Assembly: GCA_907163375.1 (NCBI GenBank) | Contig: CAJQUW010005348.1 | Location: 372,001 to 436,000, forward strand | Reading direction: 5' to 3' | DNA length: 64,000 nt | Origin: Prostheceraeus crozeri | Taxonomy: Eukaryota; Platyhelminthes; Polycladida; Euryleptidae | In this document: one piece after another, positions 53,106 to 63,665 of the stretch | Numbering within the stretch: position 1 is the stretch's first letter | Layout: each line of letters opens with the position of its first letter | The notes under the pieces: model-generated | What the model was told of the DNA's origin: nothing | What the model saw: the letters and a program-made list of their open reading frames with translations, nothing else | Databases searched by the model: none | Made by a program: the position numbers and the translations under genes

Positions 53106-56100
53106 TCTCTCTCTCTCACACACACACATACATACTGTACACACATGTGATTTCTATTGAGCAACACATAAGCTAAGATAGTGCTCTTTTGAAAATATAT
53201 TTATAATAGCCTATTTTAATTTTTACCATAATTTAGAATATGAAATATTATTTCAAAGCTCTTACACCTAGCTTGATGCCGAAATATTGTGATAATTATG
53301 TAATGAGAGGACCAACACAAAATGACAAATCGATAGAGCCAACCTTCCACAAACTAACCCGAATGACCAGGCAACCCGACCAAGATTCAATCCATACGAG
53401 AAATACATGCAAACCCCATGTAAGTTTTGTAGAAGATGATCACTTGCATTCGCCAAGAAAATCTAAAAAGACAGCACATGTTTAGAAATTGCACAATCTA
53501 TGGACCAAACGGCAGATTAGGATTTCGTTTCAATTCTGATGATTTGTGTGTTCACGCATTGGTTGAAGCACTGGTCTATTAAATAGTCTAAACACTTAAC
53601 TAAACTCTCACATAGTCTTTTCCCTTTTACTTAAAATCAATTTGCTTTTGTTTCATCTACATTTTTTTCTGTAAGAATCTTGTTTTGATTGATGTCATTG
53701 TTTTCAAATAGTGAAATTGGTAAATTTTTTGGATCAAGAAAATTAATGAGTAATAATTTGTGAGACTTCTGAGAAGTTAGTAAGCTAGATGCAATAACTT
53801 TATAATTTTAAGTCCATATTATTTTGGATTTAAAGTAAGGAGCGTAGATGTGGACAATTTACCCCATTTCGAAAGTGTCTATATGGTGCAATAACTTTGT
53901 GCAACAATAATAAGCAAATTATCCAAATTACTTAGGTGCGATATAACCTTGTCCTTCATAACAGGAAATCCAAGTGCTTCCAAATAGTGCAATGCATCGA
54001 GATGGATTATAAATAATTCATGTACGGGGCCAATCGAAATATCTTAATGTCTCATGAAGATATGTATATCATGAAGCCTAATATCAGATATCTTGAAACA
54101 TAAAGCATATAACCAAACATCGAAATATCTGTACTCAAGCATAGGCCTACCAATGTTATTATATCAACAGAAAATGAGGCGGAAAATTTAGCAAACACAT
54201 CTTTGCTTGTAGTCAATTATCGTTTCATAATTTTGGATGCATGAGAAAGGTTAAAATCCATAGGTATACAGGGGGAGATGAGGTAAAGAATGGGAAAAGT
54301 GGCTTTCCATCCATGAACTCTTAAAAACATATTTTTTATCATCTTTTTGATGGTCCTTTACATACCTGGAATCTTTAGAACTTCTCTGATTTGTGTTGCA
54401 GCCATCTTTAATCTTAACTTTCAGAAACCTGAAAGGGGTCCAGTCAACTCCGGAGACAGATTTTTCTATTTCACTTCTTGTGCTGAGGATACATCAACCG
54501 CTCATGGCCATGTACAATCATCATTTTTGATAGTAAATATGTTCATGCTATTTCATTTCAATTGAATTGGTAGAAGTATGTTAGATAGGCCAATGGGGTC
54601 CAATGGACCCAGGTCTCAGAGGGTTGAGAAATTCCCATCACAAATATTTTACTATCAGATGAAAAATTATTTTGGACATGTCCCGGATGGTGCATGGAGA
54701 GTGAAATTCTTTTATTCACTGTTTACATCATGCTGATGCATGTGCGTTGTGTCAGAAGTTCGCAAAATGTGAATATTTTGCTGTCTGTCGCACATGGTTG
54801 TGCATGACTGGTCGGCCTACATGTAAATGAACAACTCATGATGAATACAATGAATACAATGAAAATTATCATTGCATTCATAGTTCAATACAATAAACAA
54901 ACTGTTGGCAAAGCTTTCACAGCAGTAATTGATGAGTTTGAGATCTCCACAACTGTTTTGAGGTTCTAAAAGTGCGGCCATAGTGGCTCTTTTTAGGCGT
55001 ATTTCCGATAGGTATGCATAAATCTCTGACATTGGACAAATGTGAGGGCTCTGTTGCATGGAATAAATCAGTTTCATCAAAATGAATTATCTAAGGTTTT
55101 ATGGTAACAGCAAACATCGCAAAACCGCCTCTCAGTACAACTGATACAGTTCTAAGCGTCGATGACTGATAAAAACGCCACATTTTCGCATGTGTTTACT
55201 GAGAAGACTGAAAGAAACAATAAGAAAATTAGTTACATCGACCTGCTACATGCAAGCATAATTGTTTTACTTAAAATCAACTTTCCTAATGCTTTGATAT
55301 CGATTTAAGCAGGTAAACTAAGAATTTGTAAAAGTGGTCTGTCAGGTCTCAGAGGGTGTGAAAGAGCTCAGGTCTCTCAGGTCTCTCATGATTAATCAAC
55401 TAAAGATTAGTAATCGATTACAAGCAGCGTCTAAAAATGTCCGGTCCAACATTTACCCTGGACAACAAAGATTGGAAACATCTGGGGTAAAGTTCGGATT
55501 TGAAAGTATTTTGATAAAGGAGTACAGGACTATGCCTCATTGAGCTACTACGACATGCTGCCGAACTGTCAACATATTATTTTAAAGACTTTCTCTAACT
55601 TGGGGGCAAAAACCAATTTTCAAATAGCATTTTTTTGACAATTTTAATGGTCATTTGTAGATCTATAGAAAACTCGAAAAAAGACTTTATCAACTATATT
55701 AGTAATTATGTAAATTAAGCCCTGAAATTTGTAATTTGCACCACTTATATATTTATCACTTAATATATTTTGCACCAATATTTGCACCAATATTTGCACC
55801 AAGCATACATAACCCGGTAAAAAAGAAAAATGCAGCGTATGCCTATGTAAAAAGAAATTTAATTCAATTGACATTTAGTCAATTATAGGCCTACATTCAC
55901 GTTGTAGCAAGCTCGCAGTCTAAATCTATTTAGCAAAGACGCACGATTCATGTAAGCAACTTATCTCTTGTTTCAGTAATCGAATGCATTGTTAATGCGT
56001 TACCCGATCCCATGATACATAGTAAACATAGATTCTAGAGAAGGCCAGTCCAAAGCTGAGCGTCTCATTGTCATTAATTCATCTATTCAACGATCAAAGG

Positions 56101-56203
56101 CAAATTAGTTTGAGCTGGATGTTGTCATGTAAACTGATAAGCTTGATAAAACTTATAAAATTCTACCTACGTAAGAAGGAGGGATACATACTAGTATACA
56201 ATA
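53106..56203. other. Non-coding stretch, nothing recognised
   Basis: Starts with a (CT)n(CA)n tract (53106-53129). Remaining sequence is AT-rich without recognisable genes. At 55770-55800 tttgcaccaata is tandemly repeated three times. No RNA gene seen. Confidence 0.45.
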
Positions 56204-57784
56204 CACTTAGCACAATTGAAAACGCACCACCTGTCAAATCCGTCAAATTGATCGCTATACACGATTGATAAAGAATGGAGGGCGCATTCTAACCGACATA
56301 GATATCTGTGCTACGGCCCGACGGCGGTCAGGGGTCTAATGACATGATTGACAGCTAATGTAAATGAATAGGACAAACTTTTAGTGATTAAGAAAAGAAA
56401 TTATTAAACATAACATGTAAATGAAAAGGACAAACTTTTAGTGATTAAGAAAAGTAATTATTAAACATAGCATCTATACTTGTACAAGTTAATAGCGGAT
56501 ATAACCTCCGCGAGCAGTCAATAAGGCACTGATTCGTCGCGGCATTCTGAGGACGAGCCGTCTCAGAAAATTTTGAGGAATTTGTTGCCAAACTGCAACC
56601 GCTGTCTCTTGTAATTCACGCAGTGTTTGCGGAGGCGGGTCCCGCTGCTGAACTTGGCGCTTCAGATGATCCCACACGTGCTCGATCGGGTTCATGTCCG
56701 GCGACCTTGATGGCCAGCGAAGAGTCCGTATCCCTAAGTTTTCCTTCAGCTGCGTCACATTGTATGCACGATGCGAAGGTGCGTTATCATCTTGCAGGAT
56801 CCAGTTGGCCACGTCTCCGAATGTTCGAGTCGCAAATGGCAGAAGATGCGTTTGCAGCAGTTCAGCATAACGCTCACCAGTCACGTTCGTGTTGAGCACT
56901 ACCAGCTCGGTCTTGCCCGTCAGGGTGATGCCTACCCACACGTGAACGGATGGCCCCTGTTGCTGATGAGTAGGCTGGACGTGTTGCTGCAGCATCTCTT
57001 GGCGTGGCACACGCCAAACACGAATGCGGTCATCATTGCGGAACAGACGAAACCGACTTTCGTCAGTGAAGATGATACGTCTCCAGTGAACTCGTTGCAT
57101 CGCCCACCGCTCTCTTCGTGCACATGCGCAGGTGTTAATCTGGGGCATTTGCGCATCTTCCTTGAGCGAAGTCCTTGCTCTCGAAGCCGATTTCTTATGG
57201 TGCCCGAGCTCAGGATGTTGCCTCTGCGACTTCTTTCGCCCCACATCAGTCGTAGCAGAGTTGCGGGGAGTGTGGGATTGCCTCGCACCATTCTGAGCAA
57301 TCGCCGGTCAGCTCTGGCAGTTGTGTGACGAACTGCACCAACGCCAGCATGTGCCACGGTACCATTTGCTCTCGCTTTCTTGAGAAGTCGGGCAATCGTC
57401 GTATGCCAACGACCGAAATGTCGTCCGACTGCCCGAAGGGACATTCCAGCGTCAAGCATGCCAATAGCACGCCATCTTTCGGCATCAGACATTTGACGCA
57501 CCATCTTAAGATTTTTCACAAAACCGTCATTTCCCATAATAAGTCGTTAATTTTATACTTCATGATCGAAGTTCAATTTGAACACATGCTTGCTAAGTAA
57601 TTCGGTAATAATAATGCTTGCTTCAGTAATTCAGTCTGAACAATTACGCAATCCCACCACCAGACCGCCGTCGTGCAGATATCTATGTCAATTATCGTGC
57701 GTCCTTCATTCCATATTCAATCGAAGCGATTTACTTCGAATTAGCTGGATTTGACAGGTGGTGCGTTTTCAATTGTGCTAAGTG
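56204..57784 (-). mobile_element. Complete Tc1-like transposon with ~128-bp TIRs and TA target
   Basis: Starts cacttagcacaattgaaaac and ends with its reverse complement; TA at 56202-56203 and 57785-57786. The TIRs extend over ~128 bp (to about 56331 and from about 57661), ending around gacggcggtc, longer than the ~30-60 bp of many Tc1 elements. The transposase gene is on the minus strand (56489-57537) and contains one frameshift. A ~40-base direct repeat aaaggacaaacttttagtga lies near 56370 and 56428. Confidence 0.93.
56489..57537 (-). pseudogene. Tc1-like DD34E transposase with one frameshift
   Basis: The N-terminal part (57537 to ~57125) has the HTH RWRAIGMLDAGMSLRAVGRH, a second HTH (GTIRNRLREQGLRSRK) and LTPAHVH. 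The reading then shifts frame near 57118-57130 and continues ARRERWAMQRVHW, IIFTDESRF (D), WILQDDNAPSHRA (D) and SPDMNPIEHVWDHLK (E, 34 residues after the second D), ending ISALLTARGGYIRY at 56489. About 350 residues in total, normal for Tc1. Apart from the one shift it is clean, so inactivation is recent. No close relation to the DD34E relic at 21221-22231 beyond superfamily. Confidence 0.9.
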
Positions 57785-57984
57785 TATCTACTTTTTTGAA
57801 AATTTCGTACAGTGCTAGATGCAAAGGAATGCATGCTAGATTCCTGGGATTACTCTACGCAACTTGGTGCTTCCTATTTTTGTGATTGTGTCCTCGTTTG
57901 TCTTGGATTCCCATTTTCCTATTTTCCACGATCTTGTGTCCAACTGCGCATGCGCAAACCGTGATTACTGGTCCACGCTACAGA
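57785..57984 (+). other. Probable 5' UTR of the CR1-like LINE
   Basis: Lies between the Tc1 end and the first in-frame ATG of ORF1. Open in the ORF1 frame from about 57886 through alternative codons, so translation could start further upstream, but the first ATG in frame is 57985. Confidence 0.4.
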
Positions 57985-58674
57985 ATGAAAGGTGAAAGCC
58001 GGCAATTGAGATCTGGTTCAAGGGGTAAGGACGATATCAACTTAGAGATAATGCAAATGCTATCGAATTTGGAATCACGTGTAATGATCAAGCTTGATGA
58101 CATCAGTGATCGGCTTTCTAACCTTGACAAGAAATACGACCAAATAATAGCTGATCAATGCCACCTCAGTACAGAGGTCGAATCTATCAAGCAAACTATT
58201 CTAAAGCAACAAACAATTGTCGAAAACATAGATATAAGAAATAGACAATGTAATTTGATTTTCAATGGTGTCCCAGAGAATGAAGTACGTGTAGATTCAA
58301 GTGGCCTTTCTCTCAGCAGTGATGCGGAAAAGATATCTGACATTTGGGAGTATCTCGATGTCAAGACGGACCATCGGGATATACCAGTATTTACATCTTG
58401 TCAAAGACTGGGCAGCAGAAAATTGCCAGGAAAAAATAAAGCACTGAAAGTTACCTTCAGTGATATCAGCCATAGAAACAATATTTTGTTTGGCCAAAAG
58501 GCCCTACGAGAGGAAATTTCAACATGGCATTATAAAGTGCATGTAAACAAAGATCTGCCCTTTAACACGCACCGAAGAGAAGAGGCTGAGAGAACGACTG
58601 CAAATGGAAGGAAGAGTTGCTTTACGATCCTACAAAATATTTATCAAGAAAGGAAAGCTGTTCAAAAATGGTGA
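57985..58674 (+). CDS. LINE ORF1 protein (coiled coil plus RRM-like), ~229 aa
   Basis: RNA-binding chaperone-type ORF1p. Begins MKGESRQLRSGSRGKDD, then a heptad-rich segment (about INLEIMQMLSNLESRVMIKL through QTILKQQTIVENID) that should form a coiled coil. Next comes RNRQCNLIFNGVPENE, the start of the RRM-like/L1-ORF1-type fold (usual RRxNLIIxGLPE), and a C-terminal basic part (KVHVNKDLPFNTHRREEAER). The frame is open to TGA 58672-58674. Upstream in-frame sequence from 57886 lacks an ATG. It is followed 62 bp later by ORF2. Function inferred from family resemblance and position. Confidence 0.75.
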   Translation: MKGESRQLRSGSRGKDDINLEIMQMLSNLESRVMIKLDDISDRLSNLDKKYDQIIADQCHLSTEVESIKQTILKQQTIVENIDIRNRQCNLIFNGVPENEVRVDSSGLSLSSDAEKISDIWEYLDVKTDHRDIPVFTSCQRLGSRKLPGKNKALKVTFSDISHRNNILFGQKALREEISTWHYKVHVNKDLPFNTHRREEAERTTANGRKSCFTILQNIYQERKAVQKW

Positions 58675-58735
58675 AATTATTGACTTTTGCAACATTTCTA
58701 ATGAACTGTTTTGACATCTTGGCCGCGGTAAGCCA

Positions 58736-61225
58736 GTGCAGTCCTCTGTGGATATGGTGTCAGATTTTGAAAATTTTTTAAAAGTACTCTATTCAAATTT
58801 TCTAAATTTTCTGCCCAGTATATTCCGTGCCGTAGCTGATTCTAAACTAAATTCAAATGTTCAAGTGCTGAAGTCCAATCATAGAAAGATGGATGGTTTG
58901 GATTGCATGTATTTTAATGCCCGGTCCCTGAAAAACAAATTTGATGAGCTTGCAGTATTACTGGACTCTGAGAGCTACTGATTTTTGTGACGGAGACATG
59001 GTTGGACAGTAGAATAAGTGATTTATTTATTATACGTGAAACGGATTATAGCGTTCATCGATGTGACAGACTTTCCTCTATGGGAGGTGGATGTGCTATT
59101 TTTGTGAGGAATCATTTAAATGTGCAGTGCATCCCCATTGCAGCTCTTAACTCCTCATCCACGATGGAGGTTGTGGCAATTGATGTAATTTATCAGAGAT
59201 TAGCTCGTTACCGAATATTTTGTATATATTTTCCGCCATCAGCTGCCATCATGAATGAATCTGATGTTAAATGCCTTTGGGATCTAATGGAAAATGGTAG
59301 CAGGCCTAATGGTGATTGTACAGTTGTGTTCATAGGAGATTTCAATTCTCCTTTAATCGATTGGTGCGTACCCTCTTCTTCAGGTGGACTACATCACAAA
59401 ATGTTTCTTCGAAAATGCATTGAGTTGAATCTCTCGCAACTAGTGGACTGCCCAACGAGAAAAGATAACACACTTGATCTTGTACTGACTGACAATCCTC
59501 ATTCAATTCAAAGACTCTCCATCACTCATCCATTCTCAGATACTTGTGATCATAATAGTGTTATTTTTTCATTGACAATTGAATGTTCTCTGTCCAGTGA
59601 ACAGGTTCCCATGACGAACTTTTATGCTGCTGATTATAAAGGAATAAAACTGACGTTGCAAAACGTTCCATGGTATCTCATATGTCAGCAGGAATTCTGT
59701 GATAGTGTTCATGGCATTCTGTTGACTATCATCAACGATCCTTCTTTTGTGCCTGCATTTGTGAAACGTAAACGTCACTACTACCCTAGGCATATACGAC
59801 TACTCTTGTCAAAGAAACGGAAAGTATACAAGAAGTTGAAGTCAAATCCATCGCTCAAACAGAAATACAAGGAAATATGCAACAAGTACACAAGTGAGGT
59901 TTATGCGCATAACTGCGGGCAAGAATCAAAAATCATTCAAGCGAAAAATAGCAAGGCATTATATTCCTTCATAAATAAAAAGTTGAAACATCGTCCTGTG
60001 ATCCCACCGATTTTGAATGAAAGTGATGAATATGTGTGTGATCCTATGGAGAAGTCTGTTGTGTTTAATAGCTTTTTTGGTTCTGTCTTCTCAAGTGACA
60101 ACGGTAGGCTCCCTAACTTCGATCGGCGAATCAGTGATGAAGCTACTGAATGGTCGTATGTATACTTTACCTATGATAACATATATCGAAGCCTACGAAA
60201 ACTTCCTGAAAAGTATGTTTATACGCCGGATGGTCTGCCGCCAATATTTTTACGTAATCTTGCTGAGGAGCTGACCCTGCCTATACAACTTTTGTTTGAG
60301 CTTTCATTCTCCCAAGGATCTCTCCTGGAAATTGTCTACTACAATTCCCTATCACAAAAGGGGCAATCGATCGTGCATCAAGAACTATCGTCCTGTTGCC
60401 CTTACGAGTGTTCTTTGTAAGGTAATGGAGTCTGTCATCGCCGAGCAGATCAAGAGCTATTTGCAGGAAAATGAACTCATTGCTCAGGTACAACATGGCT
60501 TTATGGAGAAGCGCTCTACATGTACCCAACTGATGAAATCGTTAAAACATTGGACAGGTTCAGTAAGCTGCCATCAACAAGTAGATGTCATACATATAGA
60601 TTTCGAGAAAGCTTTTGACCGAATCTGTCATACAAAATTGCTGCTTAAACTGGAAAAATATGGCATCAATTACGAGCTTTTTTCTTGGATCAGAGAGTTC
60701 TTAACACACCGATATCAAAATGTCATGGTGGAAAACAAGATTTCTGGAAAATTGCCTGTGCATAGTGGTGTGCCACAGGGTTCAGTAATTGGACCGCTGC
60801 TATTCGTAATCTATTTGAACGATATAGTCTCAGCTGCACAAAATGAGTGCAACTTGCTTCTCTTTGCAGATGACTTGAAGGTTTATGAAAGCAGAAGTGA
60901 TGGGAATTTCGCATGTTTAAAATCATCTCTTTCTGAGATTGAAGCATGGTCTAACACTTGGCAGCTACCAACTTCTCAAGAAAAGTGTAAATACATTAGT
61001 TTTGGTGGAAGCAATGACAGTGAATATTTCCTTGGGAACGTACATTCGCCACTTTCCAGAGTTGATTCAATTACTGACATTGGCGTTGTATTTTCCTCAA
61101 ATCTCAAGTTTTCCAAGCACTGAGAATCTATTGCCTCTAAAGCCAAATCCCGTGCATACCTGATTTTAAAATGCTTCAAAACAAATGATTGCAGTCTACT
61201 TAAAAGAGCTTATTGCTCGACAAAC
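58736..61225 (+). pseudogene. CR1-like LINE ORF2: APE endonuclease and reverse transcriptase, 3 disruptions, part 1
   Basis: Endonuclease: YFNARSLKNKFDELAVLL, a 1-base loss at ~58978, then VTETWLDS, GGGCAIFVRNHL, VVFIGDFNSPLIDW, RKDNTLDLVLTDN and CDHNSVIF. Linker: KRKVYKKLKSNP and FINKKLKHRP. RT: a frame change near 60320-60345, then NYRPVALTS, FMEKRSTCTQL, motif A HIDFEKAFDRICH, motif B SGVPQGSVIGPLLF, motif C LLFADDLKVY, ITDIGVVFSSNLKFSKH, an in-frame TGA (61121-61123) and ESIASKAKSRAYLILKCF through RAYCSTN. The FADD motif and layout fit CR1/L2/Rex-group LINEs. Interrupted at 61225 by the tyrosine-recombinase element; resumes at 63666. Confidence 0.9.
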
Positions 61226-61418
61226 GACAAATGACCCTCATCGTGCGATAAATATGATCAAAGAATTTATCGCTGCATGGCTGTCAAAATTTCTTATTGC
61301 ACTGTGATTGTATGTAATGTTTGCGTTGTATTCAGCTGTCCATTTCAGGATACAGAAATAGAACAATTGATATTTACGATGGTAAAGTATAGTTATTCTG
61401 AAGCATTTGCCAATTGCT

Positions 61419-61570
61419 TAGCGCTATGATAACGCTAAGATAGCGTTCACTTCAAGACCTTTTACAAAAGAGCGATTGGCAAGCCAGTGCATTGCTATTT
61501 TGAGCTACGGAAATCGAATTGCTATCAATGGTTGACGCTATGATGAGGCTACGATAGCGTTCACTTCAAT
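61419..61570 (+). repeat. Left copy of the terminal direct repeat of the recombinase element
   Basis: Starts with AACGCTA AGA TAGCGTT (61431-61447), continues through gagcaattgg-like and aatcgaattgctatcaatgg segments, and ends with gacgctatgatgaggctacg then tagcgttcac. The right copy at 63295-63442 matches in the same orientation and order. Confidence 0.8.
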
Positions 61571-61686
61571 TACTCTACAATGGAGCAATTTGATAAGTCA
61601 GTATATTGATATTTGGTTATTATTTTTCCCTGTGATAATGTAAAGCAAAACGCGGAAATTCCATTAGAAATCATTTATTCTGAATG

Positions 61687-62858
61687 TCATATCAAGTCAG
61701 ACAATACAATCAAAGAAAAGTTCTTATCAGTAAGTGATAAGTGAAATGTGGACATTATGGTCACTTTCTTGTTTGACTGCGAATAGTCAAGAAGTCGACT
61801 TATGTTCCGCTGCTGCTCTATCGCGGTCCTTTTGTAAATTCGCACCGCATCACTTCGATGTCCAGTGCGTTCTTTGATGAGTTGCTCATCCACGTCCGAC
61901 TGGAACAATGCGGTAGCACAGGATACCTTCCCGGAGTGACCCGTGAAATTCCTTTTCAAACCGGCAGCTGCAGCAGCATTGGGCAGTAACTGGGAGATGG
62001 AATTGACACCAATCGGCACTTTGGCGCATCGGATTTTTCCAGCGATTGGCTGCACCGGTCTGCGATAGAACGCGCCCTCCTGAATGCCGCACCGCTTCAG
62101 AGCTTCGAAGTAAGTCTGAATCAGCTTGTACGTTGATTTATGGAAATTAGAGTCGTACTGCTTCAGATCCTTAACAGCTACATGACGGTGCTGCAGTCCA
62201 CCTCGATTATTTTTACTTTGCTTGCCCAGGAACCGAACGAAACGACCAGCGGCATCTTCACCAAAAACAAATTGGTCCATTGTCAGGCTTCGGTGCTCGT
62301 CACGAGAACGAAGACCAAACACTTTGCTGGTGTAAAAGTAGACGTCAGACAGCAACCCTCGACTGGTTTTCGTAGAAAATACATTTGAGCGCCATAGTTT
62401 TTGTTCGTCATCAGTAGCAACAGGGTCAGCTCGCTTCTTGCAGATTCCGACGCCTTTGCTTGTCAGCTCGAGTCGATGCAGCGTCGCAGATAGTGGAACT
62501 CTTTGTTACTTTGATTGAAAAAGTTGAGGTCAGGGCGGTTGCAGTCGTCTCTCAGGTAGGGCATGACGCCACACATGATGCTATAAATAGATGATGGTGG
62601 GTACTCCTTGCCGTCTTTGCGGCGAATCTCATAAACAAAATGAGACAATACTTGAATAAGGAGATCTGTGCCCACATTTGGCAAGCTCGAGAGATCTGGA
62701 TATTGGCACTCATCAAAAGTCATATTTTTTGCACCTACCCATTCCTCGTACACCTTAAGGGCAAATACGTTTGCTCTTCGGGTATTCTCGGGAACCGACC
62801 TCTGCACACTGGCCTCAATTTCTTGTGTACTAACAAAGCTAAACCGCTCCATTTCCAA
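61687..62858 (-). pseudogene. Tyrosine recombinase (Crypton-type), one frameshift and altered catalytic motif
   Basis: N-terminal part 62858-62463 (131 aa: ENTRRANVFALKVYEEWVGA, YEIRRKDGKEYPPSSIYSI, YLRRCIDSS) is a SAM-like core-binding domain. A frameshift near 62463-62470 leads into ELTSKGVGICKKRADPVATD and LLSDVYFYTSKVFGLRSRDE, continuing through YRRPV, IGVNSISQLLPNAAAAAGLK, GHSGKVSCATALF and RTGHRSDAVRIYKR to 61687. Catalytic assignments: Arg in GLRSRDEH, His-x-x-Arg present as HSGK (Arg to Lys), His in GHRS, Tyr in RIYKR. Such genes catalyse strand exchange via a phosphotyrosine. ~390 residues in total. Related to Crypton and the domesticated KIAA1958/ZMYM (DUF3504) domain. Frameshift and R-to-K argue against activity. 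Confidence 0.85.
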
Positions 62859-63294
62859 TAGATTGTCCTAAAATAGATGCCACTAATCATTTCATAGTGG
62901 CCATGAGATGCGTTTATTAAATTAATGTCAAAAACAAGCTCAGTCTTCAATAACTGCACTTTCAGCTCTTATTTATGTATTGATTATTTATCAGATGAAA
63001 AGTCATTGTCCATAATACGCTGAGTAAACAACAAATTGCCTGATTTGAGCTAAAACAGTCCATACAAATCATAAATGAAAATCGCTTTATCTGCCGTTTA
63101 TTGTCAAAAAGTTCTACTGCAACGCTGATTCTAATTTACGTAGCGTCGTTTTATGAAAGATTGCGCTATAAAGACGCTAACTTAGCGTTCTGACGGTCAG
63201 ATTTACAATGGCTAGCCCAAGTTATTCTAGTCTATTATTTAATGTCTGCATTAAGCATAGAGCTAATCTAAAACACTTGCGAGATATTTTGATA
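62859..63294. other. 5' flank of the recombinase gene inside the element
   Basis: Non-coding AT-rich sequence upstream of the minus-strand gene, probably its promoter. Includes the palindromic unit at 63173-63190 (gacgctaacttagcgttc) and a related acgctgatt...tagcgtcg at 63122-63148. Confidence 0.5.
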
Positions 63295-63442
63295 AACAAC
63301 GCTTTGACAACGCTAAGATAGCGCTATCTTTTAGAACTCTATAATGGAGCAATTGGTAAACCATTACATTTCTATTCTAAGCCATAGAAATCGAATAATT
63401 ATTATCAATGGTTGACGCTATGATGATGCCAACTTAGCGTTC
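63295..63442 (+). repeat. Right copy of the terminal direct repeat of the recombinase element
   Basis: aacgctaagatagcgct (63309-63325), ataatggagcaattggtaaa, aatcgaataattattatcaa, tggttgacgctatgatgatg and aacttagcgttc, in the same order as 61431-61570. A further palindromic unit gacgctaacttagcgttc is at 63173-63190. No coding. Confidence 0.8.
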
Positions 63443-63665
63443 TATCGGTAGCTCTGTTTCAGATTGATCAACAATTTTGACAAGATGAGTAGATTGAAGT
63501 GTTCGCTCTACTTAATTTTCTAAATGGTTGATTGAAGTGTAAAAGTATGACAACGTGCTGAAACTGTGCAAATCGTCTCCGCCGCGCTGTCAAGCAATAA
63601 GGTAGTTATCGCACTCAAGCCTAGAGTGCGATAACTATCACTTATTGTGTGTATGTCCGACAAAC

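Larger units (their letters stand above)
61226..63657 (-). mobile_element. Crypton-like tyrosine-recombinase element, 2.43 kb, 8-bp direct repeat
   Basis: The insertion is delimited by CGACAAAC at 61218-61225 and 63658-63665, and removal restores the LINE frame. The left copy is followed by cgacaaa-like gacaaatg, so the exact left boundary could shift by a few bases. One gene, a tyrosine recombinase, on the minus strand (61687-62858). Each end contains a hairpin with gcgataa/ttatcgc (61244-61272; 63606-63634), and ~150-bp direct repeats with AACGCTA-TAGCGTT palindromes lie inside both ends. No terminal inverted repeats and no reverse transcriptase, unlike Ngaro/DIRS. Cryptons have this gene content and lack TIRs. 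Confidence 0.8.
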
